A stretch of 64,000 nt of DNA from NCEH01 sp043195125 (lineage in GTDB: Bacteria; Pseudomonadota; Alphaproteobacteria; Rhizobiales; Xanthobacteraceae). The stretch lies in the NCBI RefSeq assembly GCF_043195125.1, contig NZ_JBAFWR010000008.1; one strand, written 5' to 3'. Under the pieces are notes generated by a model. It worked only from the letters and a program-made list of their open reading frames with translations. It was not told where the DNA came from and did not search any database. Shown one piece after another: positions 26,730 through 35,390 of the stretch. The number at the start of each line of letters is the position of its first letter. The stretch's first letter is position 1. Made by a program: the position numbers and the translations under genes.

Positions 26730-26891
26730 TCAATCCTCCTTCAGCGGAATTTGGGCGGCCTCGTCGAAGTTCTTCTGCATCTTCTTCGAAGGCCAGAAGG
26801 CGTAGACAATCACACCGACGAAACCGAGGAAGAACAGCATCAGTCCCCAGGTCTGCGCGAATGACGCCAAGAACATGTAGATGTCACGCAT
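26730..26891 (-). CDS. ccoQ: cbb3 oxidase small subunit CcoQ
   Basis: 53 aa, read directly from the sequence: it starts MRDIYMFLASFAQTWGLM, has a single membrane helix and the typical FWPSKKMQKNFDEAA tail. CcoQ stabilises the cbb3 complex. It fits exactly between ccoO and ccoP with three- to four-base gaps. Confidence 0.92.
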   Translation of the reverse strand: MRDIYMFLASFAQTWGLMLFFLGFVGVIVYAFWPSKKMQKNFDEAAQIPLKED

Positions 26892-26894
26892 GGG

Positions 26895-27644
26895 TCACCT
26901 CACATTCGCCTTGTCGTCGTAGAGCTTGAAGTCCACGAGCGTGCCGAGCATCTGGAGGTAGGCGATCAGGGCGTCCGCTTCCGTCAGCTCGCCCGGATTG
27001 CTGTCGAAATCACGCACCTGCGCCTTGGGATAGCGCTTCTGGAGCGCGTCCATGTCGTCGGCATCGGTGGTGGACTGGGTCTTCAGGTCGGCCTGCGCAT
27101 TGGCGATCATCTCGTCGGTGTAGGGCACGCCCTCCACACGCAGGACCTTCATGTCGTCGGCGATATGCTTGGCGTCGAGCTTGTTGTGCGCGAGCCAGGG
27201 ATAGCTCGGCATGATCGAGGCCGGCACCACCGAGCGCGGGTTGTTCAGGTGCTCAAGCTGCCAAAGGTCCGAATACTTGCCGCCGACGCGGGCGATATCC
27301 GGCCCCGTACGCTTGGACCCCCATTGGAACGGGTGGTCGTACATGCTTTCCGCCGCCAGCGAATAATGGCCGTAGCGCTCCACTTCGTCGCGCAGCGGAC
27401 GGATCATCTGGCTGTGGCAGTTGTAGCAACCCTCGCGCAGGTAGATGTTGCGCCCCGCCAGTTCCAGCGGCGTGTAGGGGCGAATGCCATCCACCTTCTC
27501 GATGGTGCTCTTGAGGTAGAACAGAGGCACGATTTCCACGAGGCCGCCGATGGAGATCACCACCAGCACCCCAAGGAGCAGGATCAGCGAGTGCTTCTCG
27601 AAGATCGCGTGCTTGCTCCAGATCGAAGCGGTCTTGGTCGACAT
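26895..27644 (-). CDS. ccoO: cbb3 cytochrome c oxidase subunit II (monoheme) CcoO
   Basis: 249 aa; membrane anchor near residues 18-40, then a cytochrome c domain with CYNCHSQMIRPL. The conserved RVGGKYSDLWQLEHLNNPRS and MPSYPWL segments fit CcoO/FixO. It passes electrons from CcoP to the catalytic subunit. ccoN ends 11 bases upstream. Confidence 0.95.
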   Translation of the reverse strand: MSTKTASIWSKHAIFEKHSLILLLGVLVVISIGGLVEIVPLFYLKSTIEKVDGIRPYTPLELAGRNIYLREGCYNCHSQMIRPLRDEVERYGHYSLAAESMYDHPFQWGSKRTGPDIARVGGKYSDLWQLEHLNNPRSVVPASIMPSYPWLAHNKLDAKHIADDMKVLRVEGVPYTDEMIANAQADLKTQSTTDADDMDALQKRYPKAQVRDFDSNPGELTEADALIAYLQMLGTLVDFKLYDDKANVR

Positions 27645-27655
27645 TTATGTCTCCG

Positions 27656-29314
27656 TCATTCGGCGGGAGCGAGCGCGGCGTCGGCGGTCTCGGCCACCGT
27701 CTCCGGCGAGCGGATGGTCATGATCACGTTCCAGGCCATGATCAGCGCGCCGATCAGGAACAGGATTCCGCCCAGCGCCCGGATCACATAGAGCGGGTGC
27801 ATCGCCTCGACGGTTTCAATGAAGGAGTATTCAAGGAAGCCGAGCGACGTATAGGCGCGCCACATGAGGCCCTGGAGGATGCCCGCGACCCACATCGAGG
27901 AGATGTAGAGCACGATGCCGAGCGTCGAGATCCAGAAGTGCCAGTTGATGGCCTTCACCGAATACATGTCCTTCTTGTTCCACAGCCAGGGAACCAGGCA
28001 GTAGATGGCGCCGAAGGAAATGTAGGCGACCCAGCCGAGCGCGCCGGAATGCACGTGGCCGATGCCCCATTCCGTATAGTGGCTGAGCGAGTTGACCGCC
28101 TTCACCGACATCATCGGGCCTTCGAAGGTGGCCATGCCGTAGAAGGCGACGGACACCACCATCATGCGGATGACCGGGTCGGTGCGCAGCTTGTCCCACG
28201 CGCCGGAGAGGGTCATCAGGCCGTTGATCATGCCGCCCCAGGAGGGCATCCACAGCATGATCGAGAAGGTCATGCCCAGCGTCTGCGCCCAGTCCGGCAG
28301 CGCCGTATAGTGCAGGTGATGCGGGCCGGCCCAGATGTAGAGGAAGATCAGGGCCCAGAAGTGCACGATCGACAGGCGATAGGAGTAGACTGGCCGGTTC
28401 GCGCGCTTGGGGATGAAGTAATACATCAGCGCCAGGAAGCCCGCGGTCAGGAAGAAGCCCACCGCGTTGTGGCCGTACCACCATTGCACCATGGCATCCT
28501 GCACGCCCGACCACAGAATGTAGGACTTGGGCGAGAACACCGAGACCGGGATCGCGGCATTGTTGCCGAGATGCAGGACCGCGATGGTGAGGATGAAGGC
28601 AAAGTAGAACCAGTTCGCCACATAGATATGCGGCTCCTTGCGCTTCAGCACCGTGACCAGGAACACGAGGAAATACGTGACCCACACGACGGTGAGGAAC
28701 AGGTCGCTATACCATTCCGGCTCGGCGTATTCCTTGCCCTGGGTGATGCCCAGCAGATAGCCCGTGCCCGCGATGACGATGAAGAGATTATAGCCCCAGA
28801 TCACGAACCAGGGGGCAAGATAACCGGCCAGGCGCGCCTGGGAGGTGCGCTGCACCACGTAGAACGAGGTGGCGATCAGCACGTTGCCGCCGAAGGCGAA
28901 GATCACCGCCGAGGTGTGCAGCGGCCGCAGCCGGCCGAACGAGGTCCACGGCAGGTCGAAGTTCAGGAGCGGGAACGCCAGCTGAAGGGCGATGATGACG
29001 CCCACGAGGAAGCCCGCGATGCCCCAGAACACGGCCAGCAGCGTGCCGACCTTCACCGGGCCCATGTTGTAATTGGGCTTCCCGTCGATGGTCTGCGGCG
29101 GCAGCACCGCGTCGCGATCCATGTAGCGATTGCCGATGGCGAACACCGCGGCAACGCTTGCCGCAGCGAACACGAAGGCATGGAAGGCATAAGCCGAGGT
29201 GTGGGCCTTGGCGGCCACCACAACGGAGAAGAAAGCGAAAAACGAAAACACGACCAGGAGACCAACTTCCCCAAATGTCATGCTCTTCGTGGTCGGTGTC
29301 TGGACAGTGGACAT
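27656..29314 (-). CDS. ccoN: cbb3 cytochrome c oxidase catalytic subunit I CcoN
   Basis: 552 aa with about 12 membrane helices. High-affinity heme-copper oxidase subunit that reduces oxygen to water in micro-oxic conditions and pumps protons. Heme and copper His ligands are in the LHTSAVIFAFGGN, WWYGHNAVGFFL, GPHHLHYTALPDW and HVHSGALGW segments. It is the first gene of ccoNOQP-GHIS-A. A FixK/FNR box lies 79 bases upstream. Confidence 0.96.
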   Translation of the reverse strand: MSTVQTPTTKSMTFGEVGLLVVFSFFAFFSVVVAAKAHTSAYAFHAFVFAAASVAAVFAIGNRYMDRDAVLPPQTIDGKPNYNMGPVKVGTLLAVFWGIAGFLVGVIIALQLAFPLLNFDLPWTSFGRLRPLHTSAVIFAFGGNVLIATSFYVVQRTSQARLAGYLAPWFVIWGYNLFIVIAGTGYLLGITQGKEYAEPEWYSDLFLTVVWVTYFLVFLVTVLKRKEPHIYVANWFYFAFILTIAVLHLGNNAAIPVSVFSPKSYILWSGVQDAMVQWWYGHNAVGFFLTAGFLALMYYFIPKRANRPVYSYRLSIVHFWALIFLYIWAGPHHLHYTALPDWAQTLGMTFSIMLWMPSWGGMINGLMTLSGAWDKLRTDPVIRMMVVSVAFYGMATFEGPMMSVKAVNSLSHYTEWGIGHVHSGALGWVAYISFGAIYCLVPWLWNKKDMYSVKAINWHFWISTLGIVLYISSMWVAGILQGLMWRAYTSLGFLEYSFIETVEAMHPLYVIRALGGILFLIGALIMAWNVIMTIRSPETVAETADAALAPAE

Positions 29315-29392
29315 TGGGCACCCCTTGCGCGGGGGCGGCGAAACCGCCCTGCAAGCCTTGGGGGCAAAATGGGCCGCGAGCGCTCTTTCTCC

Positions 29393-29406
29393 TTGATACA
29401 GGTCAA
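29393..29406 (-). promoter_or_regulatory. FixK/FNR-type anaerobox upstream of ccoN
   Basis: TTGATACAGGTCAA fits the TTGA-N6-TCAA core of FixK/FNR boxes. If the box is centred at -41.5, transcription would begin near 29358; on the minus strand a weak -10 (CATTTT) falls at the right place. No other clear promoter is visible in the 149-base gap. The second half-site is off consensus by one base (GTCAA rather than ATCAA). Confidence 0.75.
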
Positions 29407-29463
29407 AGCTACGGGATCACCCGGAGGCCCCATTGCCGCACCTGGGCCGCAAAATGGCCACGA

Positions 29464-30591
29464 TCAGTCGAGCGTCTGCCGGAACCGCGCCACGGCGATG
29501 CCCATGGCGACCAGCATGAGAAGCGCCAATATGGCGATGTCGAGCTGAAGGTCGGCGAAGGTGGAGGCCTTCAGCAGGATGCCGCGCACCATGCGCAGGT
29601 AATGAGTCAGCGGCAGGCATTCGGAGATCCACTGCGCCCACACCGGCATGCCGGCGAAGGGAAACATGAATCCGGAGAGCAGGATGTTCGGCAGGAAGAA
29701 CATGAACGACATCTGCACAGCCTGGAGCTGGTTTTGCGCCAGGGTGGAGAACGTATAGCCCACCGCCAGGTTGGCGGTGATGAACAGCAGCGTGACGATG
29801 CAGAGCAGAAGCAGCGAGCCTTCCACCGGAACACCGAACAGCACCACCCCCGCGCCGAGGATCAGCACCGCCTGGAGCACGCCCACCAGCACATAGGGGA
29901 TGATCTTGCCGAGCATGATCTCCACCGGGTGGATGGGCATGGAGAGCAGGCTCTCCAGCGTGCCGCGCTCCACCTCGCGCGTCACCGACAGAGCGGTGAA
30001 GATCAGCATGGTCATGGTGAGGATGGTGCCGAGCAGGCCCGGCACGATGTTGAGCTGGGAGGTGCCGGCGGGATTGTAGCGCCGGTGCTGGACGATCTCG
30101 AACGGCATTGCCCCGGCCGCATCCACGTACCGGATCTGCTTGAGCGCCGTGCCGACGATGCCGGCGAGCGCGCCCAGCGCGTTGCCCGCCGCCACGGGAT
30201 CGGTCGCATCCGCCGCCACCAGCAGCTGAGGGTCCTCGCCGCGCCGCAGCGCACGTTCGAAGCCGGCGGGAATCTCCACCAGGAACAGCACCTCCCCGCC
30301 ACGCACCAAATGCTCGGCCTCCGCCTCGCTGCGGGCCTCGCGGGTGAATGCGAAGAAGGCGGTGTTGCGCAGCGCGGCAAGGATCGCCCGTGTCACCTCG
30401 TTGTTCTCGTGGCTGAACACCGCCGTCGGCAGATGGCGCGGCGTGGTGTTGATGGCATAGCCGAACAGCACCAATTGCAGCAGCGGGATCATGATCATGG
30501 TCGCGAACGTCACCCGGTCGCGCCGCAGCTGGATGAATTCCTTGCGCACCATCGCCGAAACGCGGCGGGCAAAGCCGGGAATGCCGATCAT
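29464..30591 (-). CDS. ABC-2 type exporter permease (YhhJ/YbhR-like)
   Basis: 375 aa. One N-terminal helix (FATMIMIPLLQLVLFGYAI), a large periplasmic loop (about 50-175) and five helices from 180 to the C-terminus (LLGTILTMTMLIFTALSV; PYVLVGVLQAVLILGAGVVL). Fits the DrrB/YhhJ type that works with a membrane fusion protein. Its start overlaps the ATPase stop by four bases. The cargo is unknown; drugs or hydrophobic compounds are typical. Confidence 0.88.
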   Translation of the reverse strand: MIGIPGFARRVSAMVRKEFIQLRRDRVTFATMIMIPLLQLVLFGYAINTTPRHLPTAVFSHENNEVTRAILAALRNTAFFAFTREARSEAEAEHLVRGGEVLFLVEIPAGFERALRRGEDPQLLVAADATDPVAAGNALGALAGIVGTALKQIRYVDAAGAMPFEIVQHRRYNPAGTSQLNIVPGLLGTILTMTMLIFTALSVTREVERGTLESLLSMPIHPVEIMLGKIIPYVLVGVLQAVLILGAGVVLFGVPVEGSLLLLCIVTLLFITANLAVGYTFSTLAQNQLQAVQMSFMFFLPNILLSGFMFPFAGMPVWAQWISECLPLTHYLRMVRGILLKASTFADLQLDIAILALLMLVAMGIAVARFRQTLD

Positions 30592-31589
30592 CGCAGCGTA
30601 TCCTTCGACCGGCTCATGAGGTCGATAAACACATCCTCCAGCGTCGGCGAATCCTGCTGGAAGGAGAGGTCCGGCCGTGTGCGATAGGGCGCCAGCGCGG
30701 CATCGAGGGCCTTAAGGTCGCGCCCGGAGATGTGCAGGCGGTTGCCGAACGGCGCCACCATGTCCACCCCGGCCGTGGATTCCAGCTCGCGCGCCAGCAC
30801 CGCCATGGTGCGGCCCGGATCGGCGCCAGCCACCGCTTCAACGGTATAGGTGGAGAGGCCGGAGGCGGCGATCACGTCCGGCACGCGCCCTTCCGCCAGC
30901 AGATGGCCATAGGCGATGTATGCGATCTCGTGGCAGCGCTCGGCTTCGTCCATGTAATGGGTTGAGACCAGCACGGTCAGCCCTTCCGCCGCGAGCGCGT
31001 GGATCTGCGACCAGAATTCGCGCCGCGCCTGGGGGTCGACGCCGGCGGTGGGCTCGTCCAGCAGCAGCAGTTCGGGCGAGGGCAGGATGCAGGCCCCGAG
31101 CGCCAGGCGCTGCTTCCAGCCGCCGGACAATTCCCCCGCGAGCTGCTTGCCCCGGCCCTCCAGGCCCAGGCGCTCCAGCGCCTGCTGGGCGGCGCGCTCG
31201 GGCTTCGGCACGCCGTAGAGGCGGGCGACGAATTCCAGGTTCTCGCGCACCGAGAGGTCGGCATAGAGCGAGAATTTCTGCGTCATGTAGCCGACATGGC
31301 TGCGGATTTCGCGCGCCTGGGTAAGGATGTCGAGCCCAAGGCAGGTGCCGCGCCCGGCATCCGGCGTCAACAGGCCGCACAGCATGCGAATGGTGGTGGT
31401 CTTGCCGGAGCCGTTGGGCCCGAGGAAGCCGTAGATCTGCCCCTTGCGCACGCGCATGGAGAGATTGTCCACCACCACCCGGCTGCCGAAGGATTTGCGC
31501 AGCCCCTCCACCTCGATGACGATATCGCGGCCGCTCCCTGCGTCCGGAAGCGGCGCGGGCGCCGGGGCCGTGGGGCCGCCCGCACTCAC
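30588..31589 (-). CDS. ABC exporter ATP-binding protein (YbhF-like)
   Basis: 333 aa from the GTG at 31589, which overlaps the stop of the fusion-protein gene (GTGA). A longer frame to 31778 would run inside that gene and reads as non-conserved. Walker A GPNGSGKTTTI, Q-loop MTQKFSLYADLSV, signature LSGGWKQRLALG, Walker B LLLDEPTAGVDPQARR and the switch STHYMDEAERC are intact. It has a single nucleotide-binding domain, so it should dimerise. The C-terminal part resembles DrrA. Confidence 0.88.
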   Translation of the reverse strand: MSAGGPTAPAPAPLPDAGSGRDIVIEVEGLRKSFGSRVVVDNLSMRVRKGQIYGFLGPNGSGKTTTIRMLCGLLTPDAGRGTCLGLDILTQAREIRSHVGYMTQKFSLYADLSVRENLEFVARLYGVPKPERAAQQALERLGLEGRGKQLAGELSGGWKQRLALGACILPSPELLLLDEPTAGVDPQARREFWSQIHALAAEGLTVLVSTHYMDEAERCHEIAYIAYGHLLAEGRVPDVIAASGLSTYTVEAVAGADPGRTMAVLARELESTAGVDMVAPFGNRLHISGRDLKALDAALAPYRTRPDLSFQQDSPTLEDVFIDLMSRSKDTLR

Positions 31590-32551
31590 CGCGCAGGTCC
31601 CGCCAGGGTGACGGTGACCGGCTGCCCCGGCCGGGCGGCGGAGGGATCGCGTGGGCGCGCCTCCACCAGATAGACCAGCTTGGCGCGCTCCTCGCGGCTG
31701 TAGATCACCGGCGGGGTATATTCGGCGGCATCGGAGATGAAGGACACGTCGGCCGTGAGTGGCGGGCAGCTGTCGCACGACACCGCGACCGGGGCGCCGA
31801 GCACGATCTTGGCCAAGGCCGCCTGGGGCACGAAGAAGCGCACCTTCACGAGCCCCGGCGGCAGGAGGGAGGCCACCGGCCGCCCCTCCGGCACCAGTTC
31901 GCCCACGCGATAATAGAGCGTCTGCACCGTGGCATCGGACGGCGTCTTCAGGGCCCGGCGGTCGAGCCGGATCTGGGCGGCGTCGCGATTGGCCTGCGCC
32001 TGCTTCACTGCCTGCTGGGCGGCGGCGATGTCCTCGTCGCGCGAGGCGATGCGGGCATTGTCGATCTGGCGCTGCACCTCGTCGAGGCTGGCCTGGTTCT
32101 GGTCGTATTGGTGCTGGGCGGTGTCGAGGTTCGCCTGCGAGGAGGCGCCCTTCGGCACCAGGGCCTTCTGGCGTTGCAGCTCGATGCGCGAGAGATCGAG
32201 CGCCGCGCTCGCCCGGCGCTGGGAGGCATCGAGAATGGCGATTTCCTCCGGACGCTGCTGGGCGGCCTTCGCCTTGTCGAGCCGCGCCTGCGCCTCGCCC
32301 AATGCGGCGACCGCTGCCGCGAGGTCCGCCTTCTGGACATCGTCCTCCACGGTCGCGATCACGGAACCGGCTTTCACCGCGCTGCCCTCGGCCACCGGCA
32401 AGGTGACCACGCGCCCGGCCTCCTGCGGGCCAATGAACAGCAGGTCGCCTTCCACATAGCCGGTGAACTGATTGTCCGGTGGCGCCGAGCAGGCGGCGAG
32501 CGCGAGCAGCGCCAGCGCTGCGACGGAGAGGCGCGCGCGGGCGGGGATCAT
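31586..32551 (-). CDS. Lipoprotein HlyD/YbhG-type membrane fusion protein
   Basis: 321 aa. The signal sequence ends in a lipobox (LALAAC, Cys21), so it is a lipoprotein. Then come a biotinyl-lipoyl half (GYVEGDLLFIGPQEAGRV), a long coiled-coil hairpin (about 75-205, rich in Ala, Gln, Lys and Glu) and a beta-barrel segment (VKVRFFVPQAAL). It links the inner-membrane exporter to an outer-membrane channel, which is not encoded here. The start is four bases into the TetR stop region, so the genes are coupled. Confidence 0.87.
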   Translation of the reverse strand: MIPARARLSVAALALLALAACSAPPDNQFTGYVEGDLLFIGPQEAGRVVTLPVAEGSAVKAGSVIATVEDDVQKADLAAAVAALGEAQARLDKAKAAQQRPEEIAILDASQRRASAALDLSRIELQRQKALVPKGASSQANLDTAQHQYDQNQASLDEVQRQIDNARIASRDEDIAAAQQAVKQAQANRDAAQIRLDRRALKTPSDATVQTLYYRVGELVPEGRPVASLLPPGLVKVRFFVPQAALAKIVLGAPVAVSCDSCPPLTADVSFISDAAEYTPPVIYSREERAKLVYLVEARPRDPSAARPGQPVTVTLAGPAR

Positions 32552-33213
32552 GCGTCGGTGCTCCCGAGGCCGCGCAGAAGCACGTCCCTATAGGTTTGGA
32601 TGAAGGCGCGCACGTCCAGCGGCTCGATATGCGCGAACAGGCTGTTCCAGACCAGCGACGTCATGGCGGGGGCGATCACGATTTGCGGGAAGCGGACGGC
32701 GGCGTCGGAGGTGATCTCCCCGCGGGCAAGCCCGCGCTCGGCGATGGCGCGGATCAGCGCCACGCCGCGCGAGACGACCTCGCGATGATGGAACGCAGCA
32801 AGCTCCGGAAAGCGGGGGCCTTCCGCGATCATCAGCAAGAGGATACCCCGCGCCGGCCCCTCGACGATGCGCGAAATCAATATCTCCGAAATTGTGTGCA
32901 GCAGCTCGCGCGTGGTGCCCTGATAGGCGGGCAGCAGGGCCGCGGCATCGCTCAGCACAGGCGCCACCGTGGCTTTCACCACCGCCTCGAACAGCGCCTG
33001 CTTGTCGGGGAAATAGAGATACAGCGTGCCTTTGGCGATGCCGGCGGCGCGGGCCACATCGTCCAGCCGGGTCGCCGCATAGCCGTGCTCGGTGAATTTC
33101 GACAAGGCGGCGGAAAGGATCGCCGCTTGCCGTGCCTCCCGGCTGTGCGGGTCGTTGGCTGCCGTGGCGCGGGCGCGCTTCGGGGATTTCGACGGCGGGC
33201 GGGGATCGGTCAT
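32548..33213 (-). CDS. TetR family repressor of the exporter operon
   Basis: 221 aa from the ATG at 33213, with GGGAG just upstream; a GTG three codons earlier is possible. The N-terminal helix-turn-helix (AALSKFTEHGYAATRLDDVA, then AGIAKGTLYLYFPDKQALF) is typical. The C-terminal half has the CecR/YbiH-like LIRAIAERGLARGEI pattern. It is the first gene of the operon with hlyD, ATPase and permease, and a perfect-armed operator sits 22 bases before it, implying autorepression relieved by a ligand. Confidence 0.88.
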   Translation of the reverse strand: MTDPRPPSKSPKRARATAANDPHSREARQAAILSAALSKFTEHGYAATRLDDVARAAGIAKGTLYLYFPDKQALFEAVVKATVAPVLSDAAALLPAYQGTTRELLHTISEILISRIVEGPARGILLLMIAEGPRFPELAAFHHREVVSRGVALIRAIAERGLARGEITSDAAVRFPQIVIAPAMTSLVWNSLFAHIEPLDVRAFIQTYRDVLLRGLGSTDA

Positions 33214-33234
33214 GGCTCCCACGATAGCACGCAG

Positions 33235-33252
33235 TGACTGACCCGTCAGTCA
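33235..33252 (-). promoter_or_regulatory. TetR-type operator
   Basis: TGACTGAC-CC-GTCAGTCA: two perfect 8-base arms with a 2-base centre, 22 bases before the TetR gene. The TGACTGAC half-site resembles operators of the AcrR/CecR group. Confidence 0.75.
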
Positions 33253-33360
33253 TGTTGCGCAAAAAAAGCGATGCAAGCCCCGCTTCGGCGTGGGCGGGTA
33301 TGGAACCGAACCGCTACAGCCACGTTTCCTGAAGTTGACCTAGAGTAAAAGGCAAAGCCC

Positions 33361-34767
33361 ATGGACGGGCTCTCACACACCTTGGGCGCGTCTGCAGTCG
33401 CCACCGCGCCTCAAACCGAGTGCCCCCGCGCCCCGCTGTCCGAAATGCTCAGCGCGCTGAGCTTTGCCCTGGATCTCACGGAAGGCCAGCCCGAGGGCCA
33501 TTGCATGCGGGCCTGCTGGATCGCTTTGGCTATCGGCCGAAAGATCGGCCTGCCCCGCACGGCCATTTGGGAGCTGTATTATACGACCCTGCTCAAGGAC
33601 CTCGGCTGCAGCAGCAATGCGTCCCGCCTGAGCCATCTCTACATGACCGACGATATCGCCTTTAAGCGCGATTATAAGAAAGTCGTCGGCTTTCCCGGCA
33701 TCGTCTCCTTCATCCTGAGCCACACCGGCGACCGGGCACCGCTGAGGCAGCGTGTGGGCCAGTTCGCCCGCGTGGTGCGCGGGGGCAGAGCGGCGGCGCG
33801 CGAACTCATCGAGACGCGCTGCATGCGGGGCGGCGCCATCGCCCGGCGCATGCGCTTTTCCGATGCGGTGGCCAAGGGCATCGAGTCCCTCGACGAGCAT
33901 TGGAACGGCAAGGGCCTGCCCCAAGGGCTGAGCGGCCCCGCGATCCCCCTCTATGCCCGCGTGGCCCTGCTGGCCCAGGTGGTCGACATCTTCCACATCA
34001 GCGCGGGCCGGGACGCGGCGCTTGCGGAGGTGCGGCGGCGCGCGGGAAGCTGGTTCGACCCGGATCTCGCGCGCGCCCTGGAGGCGGCGGCGGGTGAGCC
34101 CGACTTCTGGACCGCGCTCGATGCGCCGGATCTGGAACAGCGCTTGCTGAACCAGGCCCCCGCGCAGCATTGCACCGTGATGGACGATGCGTTTCTGGAC
34201 GACATCGCCGTCGGCTTCGCGAGCGTCATCGATGCCAAGAGCCCGTTCACGGCCGGGCACAGCGAGCGGGTCGCGCTGCTCTGCGACGCCATCGCCCGGC
34301 AATTGGGCTGCGACCCCAACCAACGGCGCTGGCTGCGCCGCATGGCCCTTCTGCACGACATCGGCAAGCTCGGGGTCAGCAATATCATTCTGGAGAAGCC
34401 GGGCCCGCTCGATGCCGTCGAACGGGCCACGATGGAACGGCACGCGGTCCACACCGGCGAGATCCTGAGCCGTATTTCGGCCTTCGCGACGCTTGCGCCC
34501 ATGGCGGCGGCGCATCACGAGCGGCTGGACGGCAAGGGGTATCCGCTCGGCCTGAAGGGCGACGAGATCGCGTTCGAGACCCGCATTCTCACCGTCGCCG
34601 ACATTTTCGATGCACTGTCCGCCGACCGCCCTTACCGCCCGGCGATGCCCCTGGACCAGGCGCTGGACATCTTGCGCGACGGCATCGGCACGAGCGTCGA
34701 TGGCCGCTGCGTGAGGGCGCTGGAGCAGGTTCTCCTTGCGGAAGGCGCGTTCACGGCGCCGCTTTGA
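33361..34767 (+). CDS. HD-GYP domain phosphodiesterase with a degenerate N-terminal HD-like half
   Basis: 468 aa. The C-terminal domain is a complete HD-GYP: H300 (GHSERVALL), H332-D333 (LLHDIGKLG), ERHAVHTGEIL, H385-H386 (HHERLDGKGYP) with GYP at 393-395, then ADIFDALSADRPYRP. These enzymes hydrolyse c-di-GMP. Residues 25-210 look like a second, decayed HD domain (LLKDLGCSSN in place of HDIGK). There are no membrane helices. The frame begins at the ATG at 33361 after AAAGG. The downstream genes look unrelated. Confidence 0.87.
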   Translation: MDGLSHTLGASAVATAPQTECPRAPLSEMLSALSFALDLTEGQPEGHCMRACWIALAIGRKIGLPRTAIWELYYTTLLKDLGCSSNASRLSHLYMTDDIAFKRDYKKVVGFPGIVSFILSHTGDRAPLRQRVGQFARVVRGGRAAARELIETRCMRGGAIARRMRFSDAVAKGIESLDEHWNGKGLPQGLSGPAIPLYARVALLAQVVDIFHISAGRDAALAEVRRRAGSWFDPDLARALEAAAGEPDFWTALDAPDLEQRLLNQAPAQHCTVMDDAFLDDIAVGFASVIDAKSPFTAGHSERVALLCDAIARQLGCDPNQRRWLRRMALLHDIGKLGVSNIILEKPGPLDAVERATMERHAVHTGEILSRISAFATLAPMAAAHHERLDGKGYPLGLKGDEIAFETRILTVADIFDALSADRPYRPAMPLDQALDILRDGIGTSVDGRCVRALEQVLLAEGAFTAPL

Positions 34768-34928
34768 GGTGCCAAGGCACCCTTTCGCGTAAACCATACC
34801 GGCCGAGTGTGCGCCGCAACCTTATGAAAAAACTCGATCTGCGGCCGAAATCGGCCCCATCGCTCTTTTGAGCGTAGAGCGCTTCTGATAAGCCGAGTCT
34901 TCCCCTTGGGGTACTGGGAGGATGAAGG

Positions 34929-35348
34929 ATGACGCGCTTTCGAGTGATGCTGGCGGCTGCGCTGCTGGCAGGTTCCGTTGGCGGCGCTAGCGCGCAGACC
35001 ATGAGCTACGCGGACGCCGCCGGCATGCTGGCGAAGAGCTGCGGCAAGGACATTCAGAAGTTCTGTCCCACCGTCAATCTGGGCGGCGGCGCCCTGGTGG
35101 ACTGCATGGACAAGAACATCACCAAGGTGAACGCGCAGTGCAAGGCGGACTATGCGGCCGCCGAAGCCTCGATCGCGAAGCGCCAGGCCGCGCAGATGAA
35201 CATCATCAAGGTCTGCAACGCGGATGTGGCGCGGCTGTGCCCCGGCATGGTGCCCCAGGACGGCAATCTGCTGTCATGCCTGCTTGAAGCCACCAAGGTG
35301 GTCTCGGCCGCCTGCAACCAGACCATCACCGACGCCGGCTACCGGTGA
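34929..35348 (+). CDS. Secreted cysteine-rich repeat protein
   Basis: 139 aa, signal peptide 1-23 (cleavage at GASAQ). Two tandem repeats share exact spacing, C-x7-C-x12-C-x11-C, giving eight Cys, probably four disulfides in the periplasm. The pattern fits the cysteine-rich GLG1-like repeat family known from several bacteria; function is unknown. It is followed by an OmpA-like gene after 42 bases. The 161-base upstream gap shows no convincing promoter; the short repeat GGTGCC-AA-GGCACC at about 34768-34781 lies at its start. Confidence 0.8.
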   Translation: MTRFRVMLAAALLAGSVGGASAQTMSYADAAGMLAKSCGKDIQKFCPTVNLGGGALVDCMDKNITKVNAQCKADYAAAEASIAKRQAAQMNIIKVCNADVARLCPGMVPQDGNLLSCLLEATKVVSAACNQTITDAGYR

Positions 35349-35390
35349 TCGTCCGCCAATCCCGCACTCGCTAAGACAAGGACGACCCCC

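Noticed and set aside
31590..31778. Upstream extension of the exporter ATPase gene
   Set aside because: It would run inside the fusion-protein gene and reads as unconserved; the GTG at 31589 overlaps the stop in a typical coupled manner.
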